This document shows positions 16,564 to 25,481 of a DNA stretch of 64,000 bases, piece by piece (within the stretch, counting starts at the first letter, position 1; each line of letters begins with the position of its first letter). The position numbers and the translations under genes are program-made. Origin of the DNA: Acidobacteriota bacterium (GTDB taxonomy: Bacteria; Acidobacteriota; Terriglobia; Bryobacterales; Bryobacteraceae); assembly GCA_016870915.1 (NCBI GenBank), contig VFZY01000004.1:1-64000 (forward strand), written 5' to 3'. The notes under the pieces are model-generated. The model searched no databases. It saw nothing but the letters and a program-made list of their open reading frames with translations, and was not told the origin of the DNA.

Positions 16564-17973
16564 ATGAACCGGCGTGTATTCACAAGCCTGCTTGGCGTGG
16601 CCCCGGCCGCGTTCGTCAAGGCGGCCCAGCCGCGGCAGAACATCCTGTTTGTCGCGATCGACGATCTCAATGATTGGATCGGGTGTCTTAACGGCTATCC
16701 CGGTGTGCTGACGCCCAATCTGGACAAGGTGGCGGCGCGCGGCACGCTGTTCCGCAGCGCCCACTGCGCGGCGCCGTTGTGCAACCCCGCGCGGACTGCG
16801 ATCATGACGGGGCGCCGCCCGGCCTCGACGGGCGTTTACGACAACAATCAGCCCTATCACGGCTCCAAGGTGTTGAAGGGCGCCGTGACGCTGAATCAGC
16901 ACATGGTGGACAACGGCTATCTCGCGTTCGGCGCGGGCAAGATCTATCACGGCACGCGCGGCGCGTTCGCCGACATGAAAGGCTGGACGGAATACGGCGA
17001 CCCCAAAGGCGCCCCGGAACTTCCGGGACCTCTGCCGCTGGCCGGTCCCGTGGGGCTGGCGAACATGGACTGGGGCGCCGTCAAGGGCGGCGACGAAACC
17101 ATGAACGACTACCATGTGGTGGATTGGGTCTCGCGCCACCTGGCCGCGAAGCAAACGCAGCCAATGTTCCTTGCCTGCGGCATCTACCGTCCTCACCTGC
17201 CGTGGTATGTGCCGAAGAAGTACTTCGATCTCTATCCGCTTGACGCCATCCGCCTGCCGGTGGTGAAGGAAGACGATCTTGACGATGTGCCGGAAACCGG
17301 CCGCCGGATGGCCAGGCAGAACAACGACCATCCACGCATCACGAAGAACGATGCCTGGAAGCGCGCGGTTCAGGCTTACCTGGCGTCGATCACGTTCGCC
17401 GATACGATGGTGGGCCGTCTGATGCGGGCGCTTGAGAATGGTCCGCATGCCGGCAACACCTCGATCGTGTTGTGGAGCGACCATGGCTGGCATCTTGGGG
17501 AAAAGCTCCACTGGCGGAAGTTCACGCTTTGGGAACGCTCGACCCGAAACGTGTTGATGATCAATGCGCGGGGCGTGAGCCGTCCCGGTTCCACGTGCGA
17601 CCGCACGGTGAGCATGGTGGACCTCTACCCGACGCTGATGGACATGACCGGGCTTAAGGCGCCGGGCACGATGGACGGCCAGTCCTTGATGCCTTTGTTG
17701 CGCAATCCCGCGGCGGGGCGGACGGAGCCGGCGCTCACCACATTTCGATTCGGAAACCACGCTGTGCGCACGGAGGGCTGGCGCTACATTCGTTACAACG
17801 ACGGCGGTGAGGAGTTGTACGACCGCACGGCGGATCCGAACGAATGGACCAACCTGGCCGCATCACCCGCGCAGGCCGCGCGCAAGGCGGAACTGGCCCG
17901 CTGGCTGCCGGCGCACAATGAGCCGAACGCGCCGGTGGGCCGGGGCACGGGCGAAGAGCGTGAAAACAACTAG
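16564..17973 (+). CDS. Sulfatase (iduronate-2-sulfatase-like)
   Basis: A 469-residue sulfatase. FVAIDDLNDWIGCLNGYPGV holds the metal Asp pair in the form typical of iduronate-2-sulfatase-like enzymes, and C-N-P-A-R in APLCNPARTAIMTG is the formylglycine site. 'LWSDHGWHLGEKLHWRKFTLWE' provides the later metal ligands. The leader MNRRVFTSLLGVAPAAFVKA looks like a secretion signal with RR. It sits 25 bp after one Gfo/Idh gene and 16 bp before another, so the three are likely one transcript. The substrate cannot be read from the sequence. Confidence 0.9.
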   Translation: MNRRVFTSLLGVAPAAFVKAAQPRQNILFVAIDDLNDWIGCLNGYPGVLTPNLDKVAARGTLFRSAHCAAPLCNPARTAIMTGRRPASTGVYDNNQPYHGSKVLKGAVTLNQHMVDNGYLAFGAGKIYHGTRGAFADMKGWTEYGDPKGAPELPGPLPLAGPVGLANMDWGAVKGGDETMNDYHVVDWVSRHLAAKQTQPMFLACGIYRPHLPWYVPKKYFDLYPLDAIRLPVVKEDDLDDVPETGRRMARQNNDHPRITKNDAWKRAVQAYLASITFADTMVGRLMRALENGPHAGNTSIVLWSDHGWHLGEKLHWRKFTLWERSTRNVLMINARGVSRPGSTCDRTVSMVDLYPTLMDMTGLKAPGTMDGQSLMPLLRNPAAGRTEPALTTFRFGNHAVRTEGWRYIRYNDGGEELYDRTADPNEWTNLAASPAQAARKAELARWLPAHNEPNAPVGRGTGEERENN

Positions 17974-17989
17974 ATTCAGGAGAATGACA

Positions 17990-19183
17990 ATGATGAATTC
18001 CACACGCCGGGGACTGTTTCGCGCGGCGATGGGCTTTACCGCCGCGTCGTATTCGCGCATCCTGGGCGCGAACGAGAAGATCAACCTGGGCCTGATTGGC
18101 GCGGGCGGCCGCGGCACGGGCGTGATGGGCACGTTCCAGAAGACGGATCAGGTGAACGTCCGCGCCGTCTGCGATGTCTTCGCGGACCGCATCGACCGCG
18201 CGATCACCCGCGCCCCCGGAGCCCGAGGCTTCAACGACCACCGCAAGCTTTTGGAGCAGAAGGACGTGGACGCGGTGCTGATCGCCACGCCCGATCACTG
18301 GCACGGCGGCACGGCGATTGACGCCATGAACGCCGGTAAGGATGTGTACGTCGAAAAGCCGCTGACGCTTCGCATTGAGGAGGGGCCGGAGATTGTTAAG
18401 GCGGCCCGGGTGAACAATCGCATCTGCCAGGTGGGCATGCAGCAGCGCTCCGGCACGCACTATCTTCAAGCCAGGGAAGAGTACATCAAGAGCGGCAAGC
18501 TGGGCAAGATCACGATGGCCCGCACGTGGTGGCACGGCAACGGGGCCCATCTTCAGAAAGCGCCCGCGGCGCTGGCCACGCAGCCTTCGAATCTGGACTG
18601 GGCCCGTTTTCTGGGGCCGGTGAAGTGGCGGGACTGGGATCCTCAACAGTTCTGGAATTTCCGCGCCTATCTGGATTTTGGCGGGGGCCAGGTGACGGAC
18701 CTGTTCACGCATTGGATCGACGTGGTGCACATGTTCATGGATCAGGACAATCCGACGGCGGCGGTTGCCTCCGGCGGCGTGTATCACTACAAAGACGGCC
18801 GCACGGCGCCCGACACCATCAATGTGTTGCTGGAGTATCCGGCCGAGTGGACCGCCACGTTTGAGGCGACGCTTGCGCCGGGGATCACGGGCGCGGGCGT
18901 CGAGATGTGCGGCACGGAAGGCAAACTGTTCATCACACGTGGACGTTTCGAGTTCCAGTCCAAGGAGCGCGGCGCGCCGCCGGTGGTGGTGCAGTCTCCG
19001 CGCGACCAGACGATTGAGCACGTGCAGAACTTCCTGGATTGCGTCCGCTCGCGCAAGCTGCCCAATGGGGATGTGTACATCGGCCATCGGTCGGCGCAGG
19101 CCTCGCATCTGGGCAACATCGCGTATCTGCAGAAGCGCCGCCTGAAGTTCGATCCGGACCGCGAAGAGATTCTACCCCTGTAG
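17990..19183 (+). CDS. Gfo/Idh/MocA-family oxidoreductase, exported
   Basis: A 397-residue oxidoreductase with leader NSTRRGLFRAAMGFTAASYS (twin-arginine-like), Rossmann motif LGLIGAGGRGTGVMG and the catalytic E-K-P in DVYVEKPLTLR. 'PDHWHGGTAIDAMNAGKDVY' is characteristic of the family in Acidobacteria, Planctomycetes and Bacteroidetes. ATG codons occur at 17984, 17990 and 17993; the AGGAGA at 17979 leaves 7 nt to 17990, so that start is chosen. Third gene of the oxidoreductase-sulfatase-oxidoreductase set. It converges with and slightly overlaps the ABC exporter gene. Confidence 0.88.
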   Translation: MMNSTRRGLFRAAMGFTAASYSRILGANEKINLGLIGAGGRGTGVMGTFQKTDQVNVRAVCDVFADRIDRAITRAPGARGFNDHRKLLEQKDVDAVLIATPDHWHGGTAIDAMNAGKDVYVEKPLTLRIEEGPEIVKAARVNNRICQVGMQQRSGTHYLQAREEYIKSGKLGKITMARTWWHGNGAHLQKAPAALATQPSNLDWARFLGPVKWRDWDPQQFWNFRAYLDFGGGQVTDLFTHWIDVVHMFMDQDNPTAAVASGGVYHYKDGRTAPDTINVLLEYPAEWTATFEATLAPGITGAGVEMCGTEGKLFITRGRFEFQSKERGAPPVVVQSPRDQTIEHVQNFLDCVRSRKLPNGDVYIGHRSAQASHLGNIAYLQKRRLKFDPDREEILPL

Positions 19184-20956
19184 CCCGGCGATCTCTTCTT
19201 CCAGCAACTGCCGCTGGTGGAGATCGGCGTAGTAGCCGCCCAGGGCCAGGAGTTCGTCGTGTGTACCCTCTTCGGCGACGCGTCCGTGCTCAATCACATG
19301 GATGCGGTCCGCCATGCGCACAGTGGACACACGGTGTGAAATCAGAATGGTTGTGCGCTGCCGCGTCACATCGGCCAGCGCGGTGAGAATGCGTTCTTCC
19401 GTCACTGTGTCGACACTGGCCAGGGCGTCGTCGAGAATCAGAATGGCGGGATTGCGAAGGATGGCGCGGGCGATGGCGGTGCGCTGCTTCTGGCCTCCCG
19501 AGAGGGTGAGGCCGCGCTCCCCGATCATGGTGGCGTAGCCTTCCGGGAAGGCGGCCACATCGGGTCCCAGGCCCGCGATCCCTGCGGCGCGTTCAATTTC
19601 CGCGGGCGTCGCGTCCGGAGCGCCGAATGCGATGTTGCCGGCCAGCGTGGTGCTGAACAGGAAGGTTTCCTGGGGCACGAAACCGATCTGCCGGCGCAAC
19701 TCCTGGGGGTGGTACCGGCGCACGTCCACGCCATCAACGAGCACCTGGCCCTGTGTGGGGTCCAGCAGGCGGGGCACCAGATTCACCAGTGAACTCTTGC
19801 CGCTGCCGGTGTGACCCACCAGCGCCACGGTGGCGCCGGCCGGCACGCGCAGTGTGACCCCGTCCAGCCCCCGCACGCCGCCGTAGTCCAGAGTGACATC
19901 GCGGAACTCGATTTCGCCCCGCAGGCGCGCGGGCATGGGCGCGGCGCCATCGGCTGGCGCTGCGATTCCAGGCTGGGTGTTCAGAATCTCCAGGATGCGC
20001 TTGAACGAAGCCTTGCCGCGCTCGGTGAGGTTGATGACCCAGCCGAAAGCGATCATCGGCCAGATCAGCATGCCCATGTAGGTTTGGAACATCACGAACG
20101 CGCCGATGGTGAGGCCGCCATCCATCACACGCAGACCGCCGGCCCACAGGACGATGAGAAAAGTCACGCCGGCCAGCGCCTGCAATAGCGGCCAGAAGAC
20201 GCCGGTCTTCCGGGCCATCTCCAGATTTCGCCGGATGTAGTCGCGGTTCAGGGCTTCAAACGCCGCCATCTCAGCCTCTTCGCGGGCATAGGCGCGCACG
20301 ATGCGGACGCCGGCCAGGTTCTCCTGAACGCGGTTTGAGATCTCGCCGAACTGCTCCTGAATCTTTTCGAATCGCGTGTGCACCTGCCGGCCGAAGTAGA
20401 CCACCACCAGGCTCACCAGCGGGGCCGGGGCCAGTGCCAGCAGCGTCATGCGCCAATCGACGCTGAGCATTACCGCCAGCGCGAGTAGAAACATCAGCAC
20501 GGTTTCAAACCAGTACATGACACCGGGCCCCAGCATCATACGAACGGCGTTGAGATCGTTGGTGGCGCGGGCCATGATGTCGCCGGTGCGGAAGCGGGCG
20601 TAGAAATCGTGCGAGAGGCGCGCCAGGTGCGCGAACAGATCGTTGCGCAGGGCATATTCGATGTCGCGCGAAATGCCAATGAGGATCACGCGCATCCAGT
20701 ACTGGAAGAAGCCCTTCACGGCGGAAAGGCCGGCGAGGGCGGCGGCCAGCCAGAGCACGGTTTCGACGCGGAAGCCCTGGGTCAAGGAGTCCACGCCCTG
20801 CCGGATGACGAGCGGCAGGCAGACGGCGCAGGCGTCCTTGAGAATGAGGGCCGTGAAGCCGCGCGCAAGTCCGGCCCGGTGGCTCCAGAGATAGGGCCAC
20901 GCGGCGGCCAAGGATTCTTTGAAGGTTCCCGGCAAGGCGGCTACAGTCCGAACCAA
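19172..20956 (-). CDS. ABC transporter, fused membrane and ATPase domains (MsbA/LmrA type)
   Basis: A 594-residue half-transporter exporter. Residues about 25-330 are the six-helix membrane domain (SRDIEYALRNDLFAHLARLS; EISNRVQENLAGVRIVRAYA). The ATPase domain has Walker A GHTGSGKSSL, signature LSGGQKQR, Walker B ILILDDALASVD and the switch His in ILISHRVST. It works as a dimer; substrate unknown (lipids or drugs in relatives). The listed start is a TTG at 20956 that overlaps the upstream YdcF-like gene by 16 bp; a second TTG lies 21 bp later. Confidence 0.92.
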   Translation of the reverse strand: MVRTVAALPGTFKESLAAAWPYLWSHRAGLARGFTALILKDACAVCLPLVIRQGVDSLTQGFRVETVLWLAAALAGLSAVKGFFQYWMRVILIGISRDIEYALRNDLFAHLARLSHDFYARFRTGDIMARATNDLNAVRMMLGPGVMYWFETVLMFLLALAVMLSVDWRMTLLALAPAPLVSLVVVYFGRQVHTRFEKIQEQFGEISNRVQENLAGVRIVRAYAREEAEMAAFEALNRDYIRRNLEMARKTGVFWPLLQALAGVTFLIVLWAGGLRVMDGGLTIGAFVMFQTYMGMLIWPMIAFGWVINLTERGKASFKRILEILNTQPGIAAPADGAAPMPARLRGEIEFRDVTLDYGGVRGLDGVTLRVPAGATVALVGHTGSGKSSLVNLVPRLLDPTQGQVLVDGVDVRRYHPQELRRQIGFVPQETFLFSTTLAGNIAFGAPDATPAEIERAAGIAGLGPDVAAFPEGYATMIGERGLTLSGGQKQRTAIARAILRNPAILILDDALASVDTVTEERILTALADVTRQRTTILISHRVSTVRMADRIHVIEHGRVAEEGTHDELLALGGYYADLHQRQLLEEEIAGLQG

Positions 20957-21564
20957 TAGGCTACCGTCTTTGTGGTCTCAAGCAGCCAAATGCGGCGGGA
21001 GCGGCGGGATTGCCACCATCGTTCCGGGTCGAAATCGCGGTCCGGCGCGGCGACCACGCGGAGAGCGATGTCAGGCGCGGCTTCCCTGAAGACCCGAGCC
21101 GCGCGGCCGGTGTGGTAGTTGCTGGTGACCAGCAGATAGCGCCGCACACCGCGGCGGCGCAGCTCGGAGGCCACCAGCCTGGCCTCCTCGCGGGTGGAGT
21201 CAGCGTCGATGGGGAAATTGTCCAGCCAGCCGGCGGGCCAGCCTTGAGTTTCGGCGTAGCGCATGGCCAGATCGCTTTCCCGGAAGCCGTAGAAGCCCGG
21301 AGGCCCGTCCACCAGGATTTTTGGTGCGTAGCCGCGCCGGACGAGTTCGACGGCGTGCCGCAGCCTGTCGCCTTTATAGTCACCCGCCAGCAGAACAATC
21401 AGCTCGCCGTTTCCGGGACCATCATCGGTGACCAGAGCACGGCCCATCCAGCGCAACGCGGGCTGATGAAGAAAGTAGCCCGCGGCGGCCACGGCCAGCA
21501 GGAAGATCCAGAGGAAGCGGCGCGCGGGCCGGCTATTTCTCGTCCGGCGAGGAAATGGGGTCAA
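20941..21564 (-). CDS. YdcF/ElyC-family (DUF218) membrane-anchored protein
   Basis: A 207-residue protein with one N-terminal membrane segment (FLWIFLLAVAAAGYFL) and a DUF218 domain: IVLLAGDYKGDRLRHAVELV, DADSTREEARLVA and YLLVTSNYHTGRAARVF. The family includes ElyC and SanA, linked to envelope and peptidoglycan-precursor metabolism, but the reaction here is not known. The only in-frame start is TTG at 21564, which overlaps the upstream gene by 32 bp and has a weak ribosome site. Probably in an operon with the flanking genes. Confidence 0.8.
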   Translation of the reverse strand: MTPFPRRTRNSRPARRFLWIFLLAVAAAGYFLHQPALRWMGRALVTDDGPGNGELIVLLAGDYKGDRLRHAVELVRRGYAPKILVDGPPGFYGFRESDLAMRYAETQGWPAGWLDNFPIDADSTREEARLVASELRRRGVRRYLLVTSNYHTGRAARVFREAAPDIALRVVAAPDRDFDPERWWQSRRSRRIWLLETTKTVAYWFGL

Positions 21565-22099
21565 GATGGCCCACTGTCTTGAGGCGCCGGAACATCTCTT
21601 CCACCTCAGCTTCGTCCTCGGGCGTCAGCAGCGGGTACTTTGCCGGCTTGTTCATCTTGCCCGCCTTGGGACCGTTCACCACCGGAATCCGCCAGAACTC
21701 GTTGTACGGCAGCCCGTCGATGGACGCTTCCCGCGCATGCCGGAACAGTTGCTGGGTGAGCCTCTTCGAGGTGGTGACGGTGCCGGCGTGGATGAGCATG
21801 CGGCGTTCACCGCCCTCGAATTCCAGGATCATGATCAGCGGCGAAACCCAACCGGTGCGGTCGACGCGTTTGATGAGGTTCCAGGCGATTCGTTCCTTGC
21901 CGATGGCCAGGTGCGACTCGTAGATGACGATTGCCGGCCGGGTTCCAAGGTAGGCGAACAGCAGCGCCGCACCCAGGAAAAGACCCGCTGGAATGGCCGC
22001 CAGCGGCCAGTGTACCGCCCAGGCGGTGCATCCGATGGTGATCGCCAGCGCGACCCCGCCGAGTACCAGGTGTTTCCGCGACGAAGGAAAACGGCTCAC
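21533..22099 (-). CDS. Membrane-anchored protein of unknown function
   Basis: A 188-residue protein starting at GTG 22099 behind AAGAAGGGG. Two hydrophobic segments lie near the N-terminus (LVLGGVALAITIGCTAWAVHW and AIPAGLFLGAALLFAYLG), followed by a soluble part with 'WNLIKRVDRTGWVSPLIMIL', which resembles PH-like domains of membrane proteins, and an acidic C-terminus. I cannot name a family with confidence. It is the first gene of a minus-strand trio with the YdcF-like protein and the ABC exporter. Confidence 0.75.
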   Translation of the reverse strand: MSRFPSSRKHLVLGGVALAITIGCTAWAVHWPLAAIPAGLFLGAALLFAYLGTRPAIVIYESHLAIGKERIAWNLIKRVDRTGWVSPLIMILEFEGGERRMLIHAGTVTTSKRLTQQLFRHAREASIDGLPYNEFWRIPVVNGPKAGKMNKPAKYPLLTPEDEAEVEEMFRRLKTVGHLDPISSPDEK

Positions 22100-22195
22100 G
22101 TTCTGCCCCTTCTTAAAGCCTAATCCCGCCCGGTGGGGTCCGTCAAACGCGTGAGGGCGCCGGCTGAGGGCGTCCGGCGGAGGTAGGATGGACAA

Positions 22196-23122
22196 GTGAT
22201 CCATCCGTCCCCACCCACGCGCCGTGCCGTGCTGGCTTCCGCCGTTCCTTTTTTCCTTGCGGCCCGGCCCGCAGGCTTGCTGATCGACACGCACATTCAT
22301 CTGTTCCATCCCGATCAGAAGGAGTTTCCGTACCATCGGAATGCGAGCTATCGCCCGCCGGCCGAGTCCCTGGCGGACTACACCGCTTTCGTCCGCCAGA
22401 GCCGCCTGGATCACGCCGTGGTGGTGCATCCGGAACCCTATCAGGACGACCACTCCTATCTTGAGTACTGCTTCCGCAACGAACCCTCGCCGGGTTTTTT
22501 CAAGGGCACCTGCCTCTACGATCCGCTGCTGGCGGACACGCCGGCCCGCATGGCCGGGCTGGTGAAGAGGTGGCCCGGCCGCATTGTTGCGCTGCGCGTT
22601 CATCAGAACCGGGCGAAGGGCGCCCCGCCCACTACCAGCGGTCCGATTCGCGAGCGCGATATGAGCCACCCGCGGATGGCGGATACGTGGCGCGCGGCGG
22701 CCGATCTGGGACTTGCGATCCAGATGCACTTCATTCCCTGCCACGCGGCGGGCATTGGGGCGCTGGCGTCGAAGTTCAGCGCCATGCCGGTTGTGCTGGA
22801 TCATCTGGCGCGCGCCGGGGAGGGCACGCCGGAAGAGTTCGACGAGGTCTTGAAGCTGGCCAGGTTGCCTAAAACCGTGATGAAGTTCTCCGGTTGGGGA
22901 TACTCCTCCAAACAGCCGGCGCCTCATCTGGATTTGCAGCCGTTGCTGAAACGGGTGCACGCCGCGTTCGGCAGCGGGCGTATTGTCTGGGGCGGCGTGG
23001 GCATGAATCTGAAGGAGTTTGACCAGCGTTCCGCGATGCTCGACCGCCTGTGGGACTTTATCCCGGAAGCGGACCGGGCCCGCATCCGTGGGCTGAACGC
23101 CAAGGCGCTTTACCGGTTCTGA
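22196..23122 (+). CDS. Amidohydrolase-2 family TIM-barrel hydrolase, exported
   Basis: A 308-residue protein with leader RRAVLASAVPFFLAARPAG and the metal-binding start DTHIHLF typical of amidohydrolase 2 / 2-pyrone-4,6-dicarboxylate hydrolase-like enzymes. Other barrel landmarks are LRVHQNR, IQMHFIPCH, VLDHLAR and MKFSGWG. These enzymes hydrolyse lactones or decarboxylate small acids; the substrate is unknown. The start is GTG at 22196, because the nearby ATG at 22188 runs into TGA after three codons. Followed after 13 bp by the sialidase-like gene, so the two may be co-transcribed. Confidence 0.82.
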   Translation: MIHPSPPTRRAVLASAVPFFLAARPAGLLIDTHIHLFHPDQKEFPYHRNASYRPPAESLADYTAFVRQSRLDHAVVVHPEPYQDDHSYLEYCFRNEPSPGFFKGTCLYDPLLADTPARMAGLVKRWPGRIVALRVHQNRAKGAPPTTSGPIRERDMSHPRMADTWRAAADLGLAIQMHFIPCHAAGIGALASKFSAMPVVLDHLARAGEGTPEEFDEVLKLARLPKTVMKFSGWGYSSKQPAPHLDLQPLLKRVHAAFGSGRIVWGGVGMNLKEFDQRSAMLDRLWDFIPEADRARIRGLNAKALYRF

Positions 23123-23135
23123 AAGATTCTGAGAA

Positions 23136-24218
23136 ATGGATACTCGCGCCTTCGCCGTCGCGCTTCTGGCCGCGCTGCCCGCCGCAGCGGACTTGTTCCA
23201 GGTGGATCTCTTCGAACAGGGGGCGGCCGGGGTGCACACTTACCGCATTCCGGCGCTTGCCGAATCGCGGCGGGGAACGCTTCTGGCCGCCGCGGACGCC
23301 CGCTTTGATTCAACCGGCGATCTGCCCGGGCGCATCGCCATCGTGCTGCGGCGCAGTTTTGACAAGGGCCGCACCTGGACGCCGGCTCAATTCATTCACC
23401 GGGTTCCGGAAGGCGGGGCAGGCGACCCCTCACTGCTGGTTGACCCGCGCACGGGCCGCATCTGGTGCTTTTTTGCCTACGGCCCGCCCGGGATCGGATT
23501 CCCCACGGCCAAACCGGGGGCCCGCACGGGCGTTGAGACGCTTCAACTTCATGCCATTCACTCGGATGACGATGGGGCGACATGGTCATCGGCCGCCGAC
23601 CTGACGCCGCAGGTGAAGGACCCCGCCTGGCGCGCCTTCTTTGCCACGTCGGGCGCGGCGATCGTCACGCGCACGGGCCGGTACCTTCTGCCCCTGGTGG
23701 TTCGGGATGCGGACAACTCGGTCCACGCCCGCAATGCGTATAGCGATGACCGGGGCGCTACATGGCATACCGGCCCGTCGCTTGGCCCGGGCACCGATGA
23801 GAGCCACCATGTTGAGTTGCGCGATGGCGCGGTGTTGCAGAATTTGAGGACCAACCCCGGCGGTCCGCGCGGGGTGGCGGTCTCGCGGGATGGGGGTGTG
23901 AGCTTTTCACCGGTGGAACGGCACCCGTCGCTGGTTGATCCGGGCTGCAATGCGGGCATCACGCGCCACGCGAGAAAGAACGCATTGGTGTTTACGAACG
24001 CCGCTTCCACCCGGCGTGAACGGATGACGGTGAAGGTGAGCCGCGATGACGGACGGAGCTGGTCCGGCGGGCGGGTGGTTCATGAGGGCCCGGCGGCGTA
24101 CTCGTCGGTGATCGTGCTGCGGGACGGCTCGATTGGGGTGCTCTATGAGCGGGGTGAGAAGTACGCGGCCGAAAGGATCACGTTCGCGCGTTTCCCGTTG
24201 TCGTGGGCGGAAAAGTAA
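23136..24218 (+). CDS. Exo-alpha-sialidase-like protein (BNR/Asp-box repeats)
   Basis: A 360-residue secreted six-bladed propeller. Signal peptide AFAVALLAALPAAA; then YRIPAL, the sialidase F/Y-R-I-P motif with the first arginine of the triad. Asp boxes (S-x-D-x-G-x-T-W) appear as SFDKGRTW, SDDDGATW, SDDRGATW, SRDGGVSF and SRDDGRSW. Sialidases release terminal sialic acids from glycans. The catalytic Tyr-Glu pair is plausibly near the C-terminal GVLYERG segment. It stops inside the A-rich flank of a terminator hairpin that serves the opposite gene. Confidence 0.85.
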   Translation: MDTRAFAVALLAALPAAADLFQVDLFEQGAAGVHTYRIPALAESRRGTLLAAADARFDSTGDLPGRIAIVLRRSFDKGRTWTPAQFIHRVPEGGAGDPSLLVDPRTGRIWCFFAYGPPGIGFPTAKPGARTGVETLQLHAIHSDDDGATWSSAADLTPQVKDPAWRAFFATSGAAIVTRTGRYLLPLVVRDADNSVHARNAYSDDRGATWHTGPSLGPGTDESHHVELRDGAVLQNLRTNPGGPRGVAVSRDGGVSFSPVERHPSLVDPGCNAGITRHARKNALVFTNAASTRRERMTVKVSRDDGRSWSGGRVVHEGPAAYSSVIVLRDGSIGVLYERGEKYAAERITFARFPLSWAEK

Positions 24219-24221
24219 AAA

Positions 24222-24247
24222 GGGCTCCCGGATTGCTCCGGAAGCCC
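24222..24247 (-). terminator. Rho-independent terminator for the exported protein gene at 24284
   Basis: GGGCT and CCGG arms pair with CCGG and AGCCC (one mismatch) around a 6-nt loop. Read on the minus strand the stem is followed by TTTTTACTTTT, a good U-tract, 37 nt past the stop of the minus-strand gene. On the plus strand no T-run follows, so it mainly serves the minus strand. Confidence 0.75.
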
Positions 24248-24283
24248 CGATTTGGTCAGAAACCGCTCTGCCTTGCGGCCAGG

Positions 24284-25012
24284 TTAGCGGATCAGGCCAA
24301 GCACGCCGGACGCCATGCCGTCGGTGCGAATGGCGCGTGCCCCGTCGGCCGTCGCCAGAACCAACAGCGTCTCCGTTGTGGTGGAGATGGTGCCTTCGGC
24401 GTCGGTGGCCGAGAAGCTCAGCATGATCTTGGCGAACCCAGGGACATCCGGCATCCGGGTGCCCTGCGCCTTGCGGCTGGAGCTTTCGCCATTGGTCTGC
24501 TTCACTTCATCGCCGGTCACGTTGAGGGCGTCGATCTTGATGCGAGCCGCCCGCGCGAACCCGTCGGCGGACGATTCAACCAAGAGATAGTCGCCGTTCG
24601 GACCCTGCGCCGGCGCCGGGCTCAACCGGGCAGCCCCGTTGAATCCAGCGTTCGAACGCACGGCGGCGATCTCCCCGGAAGCCGAGCGGAAAACGCTGAG
24701 GTTCTCGGTCATGTGGGACCGGTTGCCGTCGGCGTCCTCATCCGAAATAAGGGTCAGCGTGATGGAACCCGTGTTGTCGGTCCGCATCGTGTACGTACCC
24801 TGCACGGCGTAGAAGGTGGTGGAGTCCTTGGCGCGGAGCACCTCGTTGCCTACCACGGTCCCGTTCTCATCGAAGCTCAGGTTGGCCAATGCCGCATAGC
24901 GCTGACCATCTCCCCGCGTACCTTCCTCCGTGAAAACGAACTTGCCTTTGATGTTGGCCTGCGCGAAGGCGGAGACTCCGGCGAGACCAAGGAACAGAAT
25001 TGACAGCCTCAT
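24284..25012 (-). CDS. Exported protein of unknown function
   Basis: A 242-residue secreted protein with signal peptide RLSILFLGLAGVSAFAQA. The mature part is rich in beta-type alternating residues and Thr/Ser (KGKFVFTEEGTRGDGQRYAA, GTYTMRTDNTGSITLTLISD). Its form recalls the hypothetical exported proteins common in Solibacter-like genomes, but I do not recognise a domain. It has its own promoter (25058-25085) and terminator (24222-24247), so it is a single-gene transcript. Confidence 0.75.
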   Translation of the reverse strand: MRLSILFLGLAGVSAFAQANIKGKFVFTEEGTRGDGQRYAALANLSFDENGTVVGNEVLRAKDSTTFYAVQGTYTMRTDNTGSITLTLISDEDADGNRSHMTENLSVFRSASGEIAAVRSNAGFNGAARLSPAPAQGPNGDYLLVESSADGFARAARIKIDALNVTGDEVKQTNGESSSRKAQGTRMPDVPGFAKIMLSFSATDAEGTISTTTETLLVLATADGARAIRTDGMASGVLGLIR

Positions 25013-25057
25013 GGTAATGATCCTTTCATCGGCGGCTTGACTACTGCATGCCGCTTC

Positions 25058-25085
25058 ATTTTAGTTGTGGCCGCGGGTTGAACAA
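25058..25085 (-). promoter_or_regulatory. Sigma-70-like promoter for the exported protein gene
   Basis: On the minus strand TTGTTC (25085-25080), a 16-bp spacer, and TAAAAT (25063-25058) resemble -35 and -10 boxes with 4/6 and 5/6 matches. They lie about 46 bp before the start codon at 25012, and an AAAGGA ribosome site follows. Confidence 0.5.
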
Positions 25086-25481
25086 ACTTACAACCCGGTG
25101 GCGATTTTTCACGCCTGTTACAGTAACTTACCGAGGCTTTCCCAGGCACACCGCGCCCGGGCACACCCCGGCCATTCACCGCACCGGCCGGTTGGCCCGC
25201 ACTCCCTTCGAGAATGCGGAGGGTCTGATCGTTTGGCTCCACCGGGGCGTCGCGCCACGCGTGGGACCGGACATCCGGCGGCGTTGCACCGCCGTTACAG
25301 CGTATGTTTCAGAAAGTGTGAGGTTGGTTGACCGCTCCTCAACTGTCTTAGACACCGTAGATGGGGTTTGGTTTCGTCAAAGATAAACTCCTCTATGTAA
25401 AGAATGTGGAGCGAAGCCGTTTTCCGTTCGCCGCCGGTGAAAATGGCGTTGCGGGATCCGGCTGCCTGCTAAACTCGGACC
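25086..25481. other. Intergenic region between divergent genes, no supported gene
   Basis: About 400 bp between the promoter of the exported-protein gene and argD. Two short overlapping reading frames occur, but they lack ribosome sites and recognisable sequence. It must contain the argD promoter, since argD is transcribed away from here. I see no clear ArgR-type palindrome, riboswitch or RNA gene. Confidence 0.5.

Noticed and set aside
21533-23239. A 568-codon minus-strand frame
   Set aside because: Only the last 188 codons (from GTG 22099) make sense; the rest is antisense to the TIM-barrel hydrolase.
25048-25386. Overlapping plus-strand frames in the gap before argD
   Set aside because: No ribosome sites, no recognisable sequence and they overlap each other; they also cover the promoter of the opposite gene.
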